From Streptomyces marinisediminis (lineage in GTDB: Bacteria; Actinomycetota; Actinomycetes; Streptomycetales; Streptomycetaceae), in contig NZ_JAPKFL010000015.1 in NCBI RefSeq assembly GCF_026262575.1, forward strand, positions 98,082 through 162,081: a DNA stretch of 64,000 nt, given 5' to 3'. Below, one piece after another: positions 7,914 to 16,969 of this stretch. The notes under the pieces are model-generated. The model was not told the DNA's origin, made no database searches, and saw only the letters and a list, made by a program, of their open reading frames with translations. Position 1 is the first letter of the stretch, and the number at the start of each line of letters is the position of its first letter. The position numbers and the translations under genes are program-made.

Positions 7914-9176
7914 CTAGCCGACGTACGCCGGGGTGAAGGACACCGGGAGGTCCACCAGCCCGCGCATCCACACCGAGGGCCGCCAGCGCAGCTCCGGCGG
8001 CTCGACCGCCAGCACCACGTCCGGCAGCCGCTCCAGCAGCGCCTCGATCGCGGTGCGCGCGATGACCTCCGCGAGCTGGGGCGCCGGGTAGGGGCACCGG
8101 TGCTCGCCGTGGCTGAACGACAGGTGTGCGGAGTTCCCGGCCGCGCCCACATGTCCCTGCGGCCAGATCTGCGGATCGGTGTTGGCGGCGGCGAACCCGA
8201 GCACCAGGCAGTCGCCCTCCCGGATCAGCCGCCCGCCGAGCTGGGTGTCGCGGACCGCCCAGCGGCCGATGAAGTTCTGGGTCGGGGTGTCCAGCCACAG
8301 CACCTCGGTGAGCGCCTGGCCGACGCTCAGCCGCCCGCCCGCCACGTTCAGCGCGAACCGGTCGTCGGTCAGCATCAGCCGCAGCGCGTTGCCGATCCAG
8401 TTCGCGGTGGGCTGCTGGGCGGCGGCGATCACCGAGATCAGGTCCTGGACGATCTCCTCGTCGGTGAGCCCGGCCGGGTGGGCCAGCATCCGCGAGGTCA
8501 CGTCCGCCCCCGGCTGGGCGCGTTTGTCCCGCACCAGCGTCTGGATGCGCTCGCCCACCCGCCCGTACGCCGCCACCGGGTCGTCGCCCTCCCCGGCGTC
8601 CAGCGACACCCGCAGGTCCCGCACCAGGTCGTCGGTGTCCGCGCTGCCCAGCGGCATGCCGCACATCCCGACCGCCGCGAGCATCGGCAGCGGGTGCGCG
8701 TAGGCCGCCTTGAGATCGGCCGTGCCCCGCCCGGCGAACACGTCGATCAGTGTGTCGGCGATGCGGCGGCACGTCATCTGCAGCTCGAACTGGTCGATGG
8801 CGGCCAGCGCCTCGCTGATCACCCCGGCCCGGCGCTGGTGCTCGGCGCCCTCGGTGAACAGCACCGAGGGCTGGTAGCCGACGTACGGCAGCAGCGGCCA
8901 GTCCGGCGGGATGGAGCCCCACGCGTGCCAGCGCCGCGAGTCCCGCGCGAACAGCTCGTCGTGACTGGTGACGTAGCGCACCTCGCGGTAGCCGAGCACC
9001 AGCCACGCCGGGATGCCGCCGTCCAGGATGATCGGCGCCACCGGGCCGTGCCGGTGCCGCAGGCCCCGGTACAGCTCGGCGGGCGTCTGCTGGTACTCCA
9101 GGCCGCTCAGCGCGGTGGCGTCCGGATGCGCGGGGCAGCCGGAGGCGGGCGCGTCGGCGGTCAGCGGGTCGGTCAC
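7914..9176 (-). CDS. cvnE: Conservon P450, CYP157 type
   Basis: A 420-residue P450, last gene of the conservon. The haem loop FSHGEHRCPYP (cysteine about 361) is intact, but the K-helix, normally ExxR, reads EVLW. This loss of the arginine is the known peculiarity of the CYP157 family in Streptomyces conservons. The I-helix AAAQQPTANW is also atypical and lacks the acid/Thr pair. The GTG start at 9176 overlaps the cvnD stop (GTGA), and the frame continues upstream into cvnD without homology. No CYP154 partner follows. Catalysis is uncertain; a sensory or structural role in the conservon complex is possible. Confidence 0.9.
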   Translation of the reverse strand: MTDPLTADAPASGCPAHPDATALSGLEYQQTPAELYRGLRHRHGPVAPIILDGGIPAWLVLGYREVRYVTSHDELFARDSRRWHAWGSIPPDWPLLPYVGYQPSVLFTEGAEHQRRAGVISEALAAIDQFELQMTCRRIADTLIDVFAGRGTADLKAAYAHPLPMLAAVGMCGMPLGSADTDDLVRDLRVSLDAGEGDDPVAAYGRVGERIQTLVRDKRAQPGADVTSRMLAHPAGLTDEEIVQDLISVIAAAQQPTANWIGNALRLMLTDDRFALNVAGGRLSVGQALTEVLWLDTPTQNFIGRWAVRDTQLGGRLIREGDCLVLGFAAANTDPQIWPQGHVGAAGNSAHLSFSHGEHRCPYPAPQLAEVIARTAIEALLERLPDVVLAVEPPELRWRPSVWMRGLVDLPVSFTPAYVG

Positions 9177-9784
9177 GGCGTCATCTCCCGGGCCATGGAC
9201 AGGTCGTACAGGTGGTTGACGAGCCCGATCAGCACCGACTTGCTGGACTCGCGCTGCCGCGCGTCGCACTCCAGCATCGGCACGTCATCGGAGAGGGACA
9301 GCGCCTCCCGCAGCTCCTCCAGGCTGTGCGAGGCCGCGTCCGAGAACCGGTTGACGGCCACCACGAACGGGGTGCCGTGGTGTTCCAGCCGGTCGATGGC
9401 GTACCAGGAGTCGGCGACCCGGCGGGTGTCGACGAGGACGACCGCCCCCAGGGTCCCGCTGAACAGGCGGTCCCACAGGAACCAGAACCGCTCCTGCCCC
9501 GGCGCGCCGAACAGGTACAGCACCATACGGTCGTTGAGGCTGATCCGGCCGAAGTCGAACGCCACCGTGGTGGTGTTCTTCTCACTCACCTTCGCGTTCT
9601 CGTCGATGCCGACGCCGGCCTGGGTCATCACCTCCTCGGTGTTCAGCGGCCGGATCTCGCTCACCGACCGCACCAGCGTGGTCTTCCCCACGCCGAACCC
9701 ACCGACGATGACTATCTTCAGCCCGGTGTCGGCCGCCGCGCCCAGCGGGACCCGGGCGTCCGGCTCAGAGATTGTGGAGTCCAT
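9173..9784 (-). CDS. cvnD: Conservon GTPase
   Basis: A 203-residue small Ras-like GTPase of the conservon family, thought to act with the CvnA/B/C proteins in a membrane-associated, eukaryote-like signalling unit. The P-loop is GGFGVGKTT (28-36), switch II has the FGAPGQERF motif, and the guanine-specificity motif is NRFSD, a variant of NKxD. The start overlaps cvnC by 20 nt and the stop overlaps cvnE by 4 nt, so expression is tightly coupled. Confidence 0.94.
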   Translation of the reverse strand: MDSTISEPDARVPLGAAADTGLKIVIVGGFGVGKTTLVRSVSEIRPLNTEEVMTQAGVGIDENAKVSEKNTTTVAFDFGRISLNDRMVLYLFGAPGQERFWFLWDRLFSGTLGAVVLVDTRRVADSWYAIDRLEHHGTPFVVAVNRFSDAASHSLEELREALSLSDDVPMLECDARQRESSKSVLIGLVNHLYDLSMAREMTP

Positions 9785-10124
9785 CGAGTACCTGTTTCAG
9801 CAGTGCGGAGTCGGGGAGCGCGTGGCGGGCGGGGGCCGGTCGCGGGTGTCGGGCCGTGATGCGGCCGGTGGCGAGCAGGTCGCCGAGCAGGATGCGCGTC
9901 ACCGTCACCGGCAGCTTCAGCTCGGCGGACACCTCCACCACCGCCGTGGGGCGGCGGCACAGCTCCAGGATGCGCACGTGTTCCGACTGCATCCCCGGGG
10001 TCGGCTCGCACTCGCTGACGATGAGCGTCACCAGGTCGAAGGAGGTGTCGTCCGTGCGGTGCCGGCCGCCGGTGACGATGTAGAGCCGGTCGGGGTCGCC
10101 GAGATCGACGGGCCGCCTGATCAT
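9765..10124 (-). CDS. cvnC: Conservon DUF742 protein
   Basis: 119 residues forming one DUF742 domain. The conserved parts are RPYxV-like RLYIVTGGR at the start (about 14-22), the LVTLIVSE strand, and a winged-helix-like centre ending in LKLPVTVTRILLGDLLATGRI. It sits between cvnB (4-nt ATGA overlap) and cvnD. In characterised conservons the protein interacts with the other Cvn proteins. It may bridge the roadblock protein and the GTPase. Confidence 0.93.
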   Translation of the reverse strand: MIRRPVDLGDPDRLYIVTGGRHRTDDTSFDLVTLIVSECEPTPGMQSEHVRILELCRRPTAVVEVSAELKLPVTVTRILLGDLLATGRITARHPRPAPARHALPDSALLKQVLDGLHNL

Positions 10125-10540
10125 GCCGGTCGGCTCTCCTGGTGCGGTGCCCGCGGCGCCGCGCTCAGGTGGTCGCCGAGCTGCTCGACCATCTCCGCCA
10201 TGTGGTGCCCGATGATGCCCGGGTCGGCGTCGTCGGCGGCCAGCACGGCCAGGTGGGCGCCCTCGCCCGCCTCGACGATGAACAGCAGTCCGCCGTGGAA
10301 CTCGGTCATCGACTGGCGCACACCGCCGGTCCCGTCGCCGAACTCGATCGACGCGCCGTGCGCCAGGCTCTGGATGCCCGAGGCGATCGCCGAGAGCTGG
10401 TCGGCCTTGTCGACGGTGAGCTGCTCACTCCAGCACAGTTTGAGGCCGTCCCGGGAGAGCACCAGCGCGTGCCGGGTGCCGGGGGTCCTGGCCAGGAGGT
10501 TCTCCAGGAGCCAGTCGAGGCTGCGGTCAGTGGTCTGCAT
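10121..10540 (-). CDS. cvnB: Conservon roadblock/LC7 protein
   Basis: 139 residues, one roadblock/LC7 domain, the class that regulates Ras-like GTPases such as MglA or CvnD. It begins LDWLLENLLARTPGTRHALV and has the LSRDGL, SIEFGDG and GAHLAVLAADDADPG segments typical of the family. The ATG at 10540 is preferred, since the open frame upstream is low-complexity. The stop overlaps the cvnC start. A 133-base gap separates it from cvnA upstream. Confidence 0.92.
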   Translation of the reverse strand: MQTTDRSLDWLLENLLARTPGTRHALVLSRDGLKLCWSEQLTVDKADQLSAIASGIQSLAHGASIEFGDGTGGVRQSMTEFHGGLLFIVEAGEGAHLAVLAADDADPGIIGHHMAEMVEQLGDHLSAAPRAPHQESRPA

Positions 10541-10673
10541 CGTGGTCTGGGGCTGACCGGGGCGGGGGCCCGGTGGCGTCAGCCCGTGCCTCCAATCTGG
10601 TGCGGGGGACGGGGGCGCCGGACGGCGGGGGACACCGTCGCGGCGCGGTAGTCGACTGCCGGTGCGACGGGGG

Positions 10674-12251
10674 TCACCGCGTCGTCGGAGGTTCGCCGCG
10701 CGGATCGTTCGGGTAGGTCCCGAGCTCGTCCGCACCGCCGAGCGGGTCGGCGCCCTCGTCACCGGCGCGGCCCCGGCTGGCCTGCCGGAAGGCGCTGAAC
10801 CGGCTGCCCGCCTCGTTCGGCGGACGCGGAGGCGCCGGGGCGGACGGCTCGACGGGCGCGGCCTGCTCGGACGCCGCCAGCGTGCGGCCGCGCGGCCGCT
10901 TGGGCAGCGCCCCGCTCGCGGTCGTGTCCAGGCCCCCGGCGCCGTGCACGGTGCCGGGGGACGCCGCCGTGGCCGGGTACCCGGTGGCGGACTGCTCGAC
11001 CGCCGGGGCCGGGGCCGGCGGGGGCACCGCCGCCCGCGCGGCGGCCTGCGGAGCCGCGTCCTGCGGCGGCGCGGCCGGTGTCCCGCGCGGCGGCGCGGTC
11101 GGCGCGGGCGCCCGGTGCTGGGCGATCAGGTGCTGCGGGACGAGGACGACGACGCCGGTGCCACCGCGCGAGGACGGCCGGAAGCTGACCGTCATCTGGT
11201 ACTTGGCGGCCAGCCGCCCCACCACCGCCAGCCCGAGCCGGGTGCCCTGGAGCGTGGCGAGGTCGTTGGAGGCGCCCGAGACCGACTCCTCGGCCCGGCG
11301 CAGCGCCGCGTCCGCCATCTTCAGACCGCTGTCCTCGATGGTGACCACGAGCCCCGCCGTGCGCTCCTCGACGTAGACGTGGACCTCGTCGGTCGGCGGG
11401 GAGAAGTTCGTGGCGTTGTCCATCAGCTCGGCCAGCAGGTGCATGACGCCCTCGGCCGCGTGCCCGTTGATGGCCATCGTGCTCGTGCAGTGCAGCCGCA
11501 CCCGCTGGTACGCCGCGATCCGCCCGGCCGCGCCGCGCAGGATGGACTCCATCACGATCGGCTTGTTCCACTGGCGGCTGGAGCGGCCGCCCATCAGCAC
11601 CGCCAGCCGGTCGGCCAGCAGGCTGAGCTGCGAGGTGTTGTGGTCCAGCGTCAGCAGGTCGCCGAGCACGTCCTCGTCGTAGCGGTCCTGCATGTCCCGC
11701 AGGTGCGCCAGGATCGTGTTGGCCTGCGCCTGGACGCGGTCCACGCCCTTGACGCTGGCGGCCATCGCCGCGACGCTGCGCCGCTCACCGACGGCTACCT
11801 CCCGCGCGCACAGCTCCAGCAGCCGCGCCAGCCGCGGGCTCTGCGGGGCCCGGGCCCGGTCCAGCGCGGTGTCGGCGGCCGCGCCGTCCCGGAGCTGTTT
11901 GAGCACCGCGGGCAGCGTCACCTCCGCGAGCTGCGCCGCCTCGGCGTCGGTGTGCGCCAGGTGCGCGTTCACCTGCTCGACCTGGGCGCGCAGCCGCTGG
12001 GCGGTCTGCTCGGCGGACGCCTGGCGCAGCTTCGCCCGGCGCAGCGCCACCACGGTCACGCTGGCGGCCACCACCACGGCCACACCCGCGGCGACGGCCG
12101 TGGTGGTCACCCACACCCGCCCCGGCTCGGGCGCGAGGATCGTCACTCCCGCGCACGCCGCCGCGGTCACCAAGACGATGCCCGCCAACGCGAGAAGTCC
12201 CGGACGTGCCGACGCTATCGCCGGCTGGTGAGTGGTCACTGGCACTGACAT
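10674..12251 (-). CDS. cvnA: Conservon sensor-kinase-like protein
   Basis: 525 residues. Two hydrophobic helices near the N-terminus (about 20-40 and 47-70) are followed by a coiled-coil-rich linker and a GHKL ATPase domain with an N-box LLAELMDNATNFSPP and a G-box-like GTRLGLAVVGRLA. No clear phospho-acceptor histidine box is seen, as usual for CvnA. The last 150 residues are Pro/Ala-rich and presumably disordered. The ATG at 12251 with GAGGA 8 nt upstream is preferred to an upstream ATG at 12332. It is the first gene of cvnA-B-C-D-E. Confidence 0.92.
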   Translation of the reverse strand: MSVPVTTHQPAIASARPGLLALAGIVLVTAAACAGVTILAPEPGRVWVTTTAVAAGVAVVVAASVTVVALRRAKLRQASAEQTAQRLRAQVEQVNAHLAHTDAEAAQLAEVTLPAVLKQLRDGAAADTALDRARAPQSPRLARLLELCAREVAVGERRSVAAMAASVKGVDRVQAQANTILAHLRDMQDRYDEDVLGDLLTLDHNTSQLSLLADRLAVLMGGRSSRQWNKPIVMESILRGAAGRIAAYQRVRLHCTSTMAINGHAAEGVMHLLAELMDNATNFSPPTDEVHVYVEERTAGLVVTIEDSGLKMADAALRRAEESVSGASNDLATLQGTRLGLAVVGRLAAKYQMTVSFRPSSRGGTGVVVLVPQHLIAQHRAPAPTAPPRGTPAAPPQDAAPQAAARAAVPPPAPAPAVEQSATGYPATAASPGTVHGAGGLDTTASGALPKRPRGRTLAASEQAAPVEPSAPAPPRPPNEAGSRFSAFRQASRGRAGDEGADPLGGADELGTYPNDPRGEPPTTR

Positions 12252-12968
12252 GCAATCGGTCCTCAGGGGCTGAAGGGCGGTGCGAGGAAGGCGGACTGAC
12301 CGGCGATCGCAGGCCGGACAGGTGGACGGCACCGTTGGTCCACGGTGATCTTCCGCTCCACACTCGGCCTCATGTTAGCCACGTAGCAGGCGAGTTGAGG
12401 ACGCCACTCGATCTGGGGACGCGCGCGGGTGACGTCGCGCCGTTCCCCGAACGGCTGTCGACGTCGCGTGGTAAAGGCGCAACAGTGGACCGGGTACGGG
12501 TGCCGCCCCCGCCCCCGCGCCGCTCGGCCGCCGGCCGGCGCACCCCGCGTTCGCACCCGCGACGGCAAAGCCCGCACGACGGCACGCGCGCGAACCGGGC
12601 CGGATTTCTTCCGTCCGCATCACCCGGGCCGCCGGCGCCACCCGGGCCGTCCGTATCCCCCCGACCTGTCCGCGTCGCCGGTCCCTCCGCGTCGCCCGGG
12701 CGGTCCGGTGGTCCATGCGGTCCGGCCGCGCCGCCGGTCCGGCCGGCCGGACGGCCCGCGCCGGCCGGAGGCAAAGAACCACCGCACCGCCGTCCGCCCG
12801 TGGCGGCCCGCCCCCGTTCGCGCGCATCCCGCGCCGCGCGGCCCCGCGCACAGGAAGGCCCGCCCGGTGCGACGGGGGATGCGCACCGGGCGGGCTCGTC
12901 CTTCTTCTACCTCGGCCGGCGGGTTCCATGCCCGAATCCACCGACGTGTTTCCCGTGGGGGAGGGCCG
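12252..12968. other. Long intergenic region before the conservon
   Basis: About 700 bases between cvnA and the CBS gene. The AT-richer part (12360-12405) upstream of cvnA probably holds its promoter; a weak CTCAAC / TAACAT pair with 16-bp spacing reads toward cvnA. The rest is C-rich, with no frame resembling a protein, and ends in the terminator at 12858-12895. Confidence 0.5.
12858..12895 (-). terminator. Terminator of the CBS gene
   Basis: A perfect 14-bp stem (GCCCGCCCGGTGCG with its complement) and a 10-base loop, about 75 bases after the CBS stop. On the plus strand it is followed by a pyrimidine-rich run (ctcgtccttcttctacctc), so it may also stop transcripts coming from the left. Confidence 0.75.
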
Positions 12969-13385
12969 TCAGTCCGTCGACAGCGCTTCCACCAGGTCGC
13001 CGACCTGCGGGTCGGGCAGCGCCCGGGCGACGTCCGCCTGGGCCACCATGCCGACCAGCTCCCTGCCGTCGATGACCGGCAGCCGCCTGACCTTGTGGTT
13101 CGTCATCGTCACCATCACCTCTTCGGCGTCGTCGTCCGCGCCGATGGTGACGGCCTCGCCCTGGGCGAGATCCCCGGCCAGGGTCTGCGCCGGGTCCTTC
13201 CCCGCGCCCAGCACCCGCACGACGATGTCGCGGTCGGTCAGGACCCCCTTGAGCTTGTTGTCGGTGCCACAGATCGGCAGCGCGCCGACGCTGAGTTCGG
13301 TCATCTTCCGCGCGGCCTGGAGCGCGCTGTCGTTGGCGCCGATGCACTCGGTGCCCGGCGACATGATGTCGCGTGCCGTGGTCAT
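12969..13385 (-). CDS. Paired CBS-domain protein
   Basis: 138 residues made of two CBS domains and nothing else: the first about 7-62 (MSPGTECI...GVLTDRDIVVRVL) and the second about 75-130 (AVTIGADDDAEEVM...LVGMVAQADVARAL). Such Bateman modules bind adenosyl nucleotides and act as energy sensors or as unlinked partners of other proteins. The ATG at 13385 has AGGAGGAG just upstream. The gene is monocistronic with a terminator downstream and a very stable hairpin at 13416-13446 in its leader region. The target is unknown. Confidence 0.9.
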   Translation of the reverse strand: MTTARDIMSPGTECIGANDSALQAARKMTELSVGALPICGTDNKLKGVLTDRDIVVRVLGAGKDPAQTLAGDLAQGEAVTIGADDDAEEVMVTMTNHKVRRLPVIDGRELVGMVAQADVARALPDPQVGDLVEALSTD

Positions 13386-13415
13386 GGCTCCTCCTGTCTC
13401 GCGTGTTTCCCGCCT

Positions 13416-13446
13416 CGGTGGGCCCGCCGTCGCGGCGGGCCCACCG
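13416..13446. promoter_or_regulatory. Very stable hairpin before the CBS gene
   Basis: A perfect 14-bp GC-only-rich stem (CGGTGGGCCCGCCG and its complement) with a TCG loop, 31 bases upstream of the CBS start. No protein gene ends here on either strand, so it is not an ordinary gene terminator. It may be part of the CBS leader or the 3' end of a small RNA from 13447-13914. Confidence 0.45.
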
Positions 13447-13914
13447 AAGGCCGCAGCTCGGGTGCCCAGTCCACCGGTGGCCTAACACCGCGTACGCGAT
13501 CCGCCGCCGTCCGGGTGATCGTCGGTCGCCCCGGCGTCTGAGCGCGGTCGGAAGGGGTACCACCGCGCGGCAGGCGCCCCCGCCCGCGGTCGACGCCCCC
13601 GCCGCAACCGGTGAGCGGCCGTCCGGGTGATGCTCGCGTGCCGCGCCGCGTGCCGGGCTGCCTGCGTTTGCGGTCGGCACCACCCGGGCGCAAGGTGGAA
13701 GAGCAGATGGCTCGCATCACAGTTCGGTCACGGGCTGCCCTGAAGGCGGTCACGGGTGCTTCGGCCAGGAGGCCCCCCCCCGCCGCAGCCGCCCACCGTG
13801 ACCGGTGCGGCCTCGACCAGCCGAGCCCCTTCCCCCGGAGGGATCCCTGCGCGTGCCTGCTCCCGCGGTCACCGCTTCCACCGTCGACAAGCGTGTTCTG
13901 GGAGAGCGAAGCAG
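13447..13914. other. Intergenic region before the sigma-factor gene
   Basis: 470 bases between divergent genes with no convincing reading frame. It should contain the promoters of the CBS and sigma-factor genes. No GTTT...GGGTAA-type SigB promoter could be placed convincingly. Confidence 0.4.
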
Positions 13915-14754
13915 ATGAGCACCGTAGTTTCCCGCACCAAACGGGCCCGCCACCCCCACGACGACGCGCCCGACACCGCCGCCGACCTCGAACGGCTCGC
14001 CACGCTGCCGCCCGGCTCCGAACGCGAGCGGCTCCAGCAGGAGGTGGTGCGGGCCTGGATGCCGATGGCCTACCGCCTCGCCCATCGCTACCGCAACCGC
14101 AGCGAGAGCATCGAGGATCTCCAGCAGGTCGCCGCCCTCGGTCTGGTCAAGGCCGTCGACCGCTACGACCCGGCCCGGGGCTGCGCCTTCGAGAGCTACG
14201 CCGTCCCCACCATCGTCGGTGAGCTGCGCCGCCACTTCCGGGACAACCTGTGGGACCTGCACGTGCCGCGCCGGGTGCAGGAGCTGCGCAACAAGGTGCG
14301 CGCCAGCCGCCGGGAGCTGAGCCTGACCCTCGACCGGCGCAGCCCCACCGTCGCCCAGATCGCCGAACACACCGGCCTGTCCGAAGAGGACGTGCAGTTG
14401 GGCATGGAGGCGCTGGAAAGCTACCGCACCCTGTCCCTGGACTCGCCCTACCCGCACGCCGAGGACGCCTTCACCCGCGCCGACACCCTCGGCGACTTCG
14501 AGCCCGGCTACGACCGCGTCATCTACCGCGAGTCCGTCAAGCCGCGGCTGCGCCGGCTGCCCGAGCGCGAGCGGCGCATCCTCTACCTGCGGTTCTTCTG
14601 CGACATGTCGCAGAGCCGCATCGCCGCCGAGGTCGGCATCTCCCAGATGCACGTCTCGCGGCTCATCAGCTCCACCTGCCAGCGCATCCGCCGCGAGGTC
14701 GAGGCGGAGGCCGCCGCGGGCGAGCACCCGGGGTCCGCCGGAACCCCGGCCTGA
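13915..14754 (+). CDS. SigB/SigF-family sigma factor
   Basis: A 279-residue group 3 sigma factor of the SigB/F/G type. Region 2 includes YRNRSESIEDLQQVAALGLVKA and the -10-recognising RGCAFESYAVPTIVGELRRHFRD. Region 3 begins VPRRVQEL, and region 4 is the helix-turn-helix around DMSQSRIAAEVGISQMHVSRL near the C-terminus. The ATG at 13915 follows GGAGAG by 8 nt; an in-frame upstream extension is not homologous. No anti-sigma or anti-anti-sigma gene is adjacent, so it is either orphan or controlled from elsewhere. A role in osmotic or oxidative stress or in development is typical for the family. Confidence 0.93.
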   Translation: MSTVVSRTKRARHPHDDAPDTAADLERLATLPPGSERERLQQEVVRAWMPMAYRLAHRYRNRSESIEDLQQVAALGLVKAVDRYDPARGCAFESYAVPTIVGELRRHFRDNLWDLHVPRRVQELRNKVRASRRELSLTLDRRSPTVAQIAEHTGLSEEDVQLGMEALESYRTLSLDSPYPHAEDAFTRADTLGDFEPGYDRVIYRESVKPRLRRLPERERRILYLRFFCDMSQSRIAAEVGISQMHVSRLISSTCQRIRREVEAEAAAGEHPGSAGTPA

Positions 14755-14842
14755 CCCTCACCCCCGCCCGGTGCGGGAAGGACCTCGCCCCGCACGCCCC
14801 CGTCCAGCCGCACCGGCCCGGCGCAGGGCCCGTCGCCCGCCC

Positions 14843-15244
14843 TCAGAGCTCGTCCGGCGGGGGAGGGGCCGAGCGGGCGCGCAGGCGGTCCAGTTCGCGC
14901 CGCTCCCGCTTGGTCGGCCGCCCCGCCCCGCGGTCCCGCCGCGGAGCGACGGGCACCTCCAGCGGCGTCGGCGGCGCCGGGGTGTTGTCGACGTAGCAGG
15001 TGACCGCCTCCGGCGCACCCACCCGCTTGCGCACCAGCTTCACCACCTCCACGATCCGCTCCCGGCCCGCGTGCCACACCCGCACCTCGTCGCCCGGCCG
15101 CACCGGCTGCGCCGCCTTCGCCCGGTCGCCGTTGATCCGCACGTGCCCCGCCCGGCACGCCGTCGCCGCCTGCGAACGCGTCTTGATCAGCCGCACCGAC
15201 CAGATCCAGCTGTCGACGCGCACCGAACCCTCACCACCAGCCAT
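14843..15244 (-). CDS. S4-domain RNA-binding protein, Hsp15-like
   Basis: 133 residues. The S4 RNA-binding domain occupies about residues 8-70 (VDSWIWSVRLIKTRSQAATACRAGHVRING), followed by a basic tail with RPTKRERRELDRLRA. This is the layout of Hsp15 (HslR), which binds stalled 50S subunits carrying peptidyl-tRNA. The ATG at 15244 is used; an internal GTG (VRVDSW) is possible. It is a single gene, convergent with the sigma-factor gene. The family is certain; the ribosome-rescue function is by analogy. Confidence 0.88.
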   Translation of the reverse strand: MAGGEGSVRVDSWIWSVRLIKTRSQAATACRAGHVRINGDRAKAAQPVRPGDEVRVWHAGRERIVEVVKLVRKRVGAPEAVTCYVDNTPAPPTPLEVPVAPRRDRGAGRPTKRERRELDRLRARSAPPPPDEL

Positions 15245-15355
15245 ACCGCAACCTTAAGCACCGGCGCGGACACCGCTCCACCGCCCGCCCGGCATGGGCG
15301 GCCCCGGAAGGGGGCAGGTGTAGGCGGCAGCACCTGAGGAGAGGGAGCGCACGGT

Positions 15356-16765
15356 ATGGCGGCGGCTTCGCGCATGGTGGTCATCGGCGGCAACGCGACG
15401 GGCATGGCCGCCGCGTCCCAGGCCCGCAGGCTCAAAGGCCCAGGGGAGCTGGAGATCGTCGTCGTCGAACGCGGCGACGTCACCTCCTACTCCTCCTGCG
15501 GCATCCCGTACTGGGTCGCCGGGGACGTCACCGACGAGGCGGACCTCGTCGTGCGCACCCCCGAGGAGCACCGCGAGCGCGACATCGAGGTGCGGCTGTG
15601 CACCGAGGCCGCCGAGCTCGACCCCGCCGCGCGCCGGGTGCGGGTGCGCGGCGCCGACGAGAGCTCGGGACCGGGGGAGTGGCTGGCCTACGACCAGCTC
15701 GTCCTGGCCACCGGGGCGCGCCCGCTGCGCCCCCCGCTGCCGGGCATCGACGCGCCCGGCGTCCACGGCGTGCAGACCCTCGACGACGGCCGCGCCCTGA
15801 TCCGGGCGCTCGAAGGCGGCGAACTCGAGTCCGCGCGGGGCCCGCGCCGGGCCGTGGTCATCGGCGCCGGGTACATCGGCGTGGAGATGTCCGAGGCGCT
15901 CGTCCGCCGCGGCTACGAGGTCACCGTGCTCGACCAGGCCGAACAGCCGATGACGACCCTCGACCCGGACATGGGCGCCCTGGTGCACGAGGCGATGGAC
16001 GCCCTGGGCATCCGCACCCTGACCGGCACCGCCGTCACCGCCATCCGCACCGGCGCCGACGGCCGCGTCCGTGCCGTGGCCACCGAGGACGCCGAGCACC
16101 CGGCCGACATCGTCGTCCTCGGCCTGGGCGTGCGGCCGGAGACCGGCCTCGCCCGCGCGGCCGGGCTGCCGCTGGGCGAGTCCGGCGGCCTGCTCACCGA
16201 CCTCTCCCTGCGCGTGCGCGGCCACCACTACATCTGGGCCGGCGGCGACTGCGTCGAGGTCCTGGACCTGGTCGGCGGGCGCACCCGGCACATCGCCCTG
16301 GGCACCCACGCCAACAAGCACGGCCAGATCATCGGCGCCAACATCGGTGGTGACTACGGCACCTTCCCCGGCGTCGTCGGCACCGCGGTGAGCAAGGTCT
16401 GCGACCTGGAGATCGCCCGCACCGGGCTGCTGGAGCGGCAGGCGGCCGACCTCGGACTGCGGTACGTGTCCGTCACCGTGCGCTCCACCAGCCGCGCCGG
16501 GTACTTCCCCGGCGCCACGCCGCTGCACGTGAAGATGACGGCCGAACACCGCACCGGCCGCCTGCTGGGCTGCCAGATCGTCGGCCGGGAGGGCGCGGGC
16601 AAGCGGGTGGACGTCGCCGCCGTCGCCCTGACCGCCCGGATGACCGTCGAGCAGCTCGTGGCCCTCGACCTGGGGTACGCGCCCCCGTTCTCCCCGGTGT
16701 GGGATCCGGTGCTCGTCGCCGCCCGCAAGGCCGTCAAGGCCGTCCGCGAGGCCGCCGCCGACTGA
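15356..16765 (+). CDS. CoA-disulfide-reductase-like flavoprotein
   Basis: A 469-residue FAD/NAD(P)-dependent oxidoreductase of the CoA-disulfide reductase/NADH oxidase type. The N-terminal FAD motif is VVIGGNATGMAAA. A single redox cysteine lies in YSSCGIPYWVAGDV (Cys48), matching the active-site Cys43 of CoADR. A second Rossmann motif AVVIGAGYIGVEM (about 162-174) binds NAD(P)H, and a C-terminal dimerisation domain follows. A strong terminator begins 9 bases after the stop. Streptomyces rely on mycothiol, so CoA disulfide may not be the real substrate. Persulfide or other thiol substrates are possible. Confidence 0.87.
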   Translation: MAAASRMVVIGGNATGMAAASQARRLKGPGELEIVVVERGDVTSYSSCGIPYWVAGDVTDEADLVVRTPEEHRERDIEVRLCTEAAELDPAARRVRVRGADESSGPGEWLAYDQLVLATGARPLRPPLPGIDAPGVHGVQTLDDGRALIRALEGGELESARGPRRAVVIGAGYIGVEMSEALVRRGYEVTVLDQAEQPMTTLDPDMGALVHEAMDALGIRTLTGTAVTAIRTGADGRVRAVATEDAEHPADIVVLGLGVRPETGLARAAGLPLGESGGLLTDLSLRVRGHHYIWAGGDCVEVLDLVGGRTRHIALGTHANKHGQIIGANIGGDYGTFPGVVGTAVSKVCDLEIARTGLLERQAADLGLRYVSVTVRSTSRAGYFPGATPLHVKMTAEHRTGRLLGCQIVGREGAGKRVDVAAVALTARMTVEQLVALDLGYAPPFSPVWDPVLVAARKAVKAVREAAAD

Positions 16766-16773
16766 CGTCCGCG

Positions 16774-16808
16774 CCCGGCCCCCCGGGACGGGCGCCCCGG
16801 GGGCCGGG
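16774..16808 (+). terminator. Terminator after the flavoprotein gene
   Basis: An inverted repeat with 10-bp arms CCCGGCCCCC / GGGGGCCGGG and a 15-base middle that can pair further. It starts 9 bases after the stop at 16765. Confidence 0.7.
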
Positions 16809-16969
16809 GAGCTCGCCCACCTCGGGACGGGCAGGCCCGTGGGGCGGTGTGCCGGTCCACGCCTCCCCGCCGCTGCGCGTCGTCCGCGTCCGCCGCTGCC
16901 CGGCCCGCCGTCACCCGCCCGGCTCTCGCCCGCGTTTCCCCCTGCCGGGCCGGGGGAACCGCGAGGCGA

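Noticed and set aside
6547..9176. CYP154/CYP157 conservon pair
   Set aside because: The plus-strand P450 is convergent, separated by a terminator and does not show CYP154-type sequence, so it is treated as independent.
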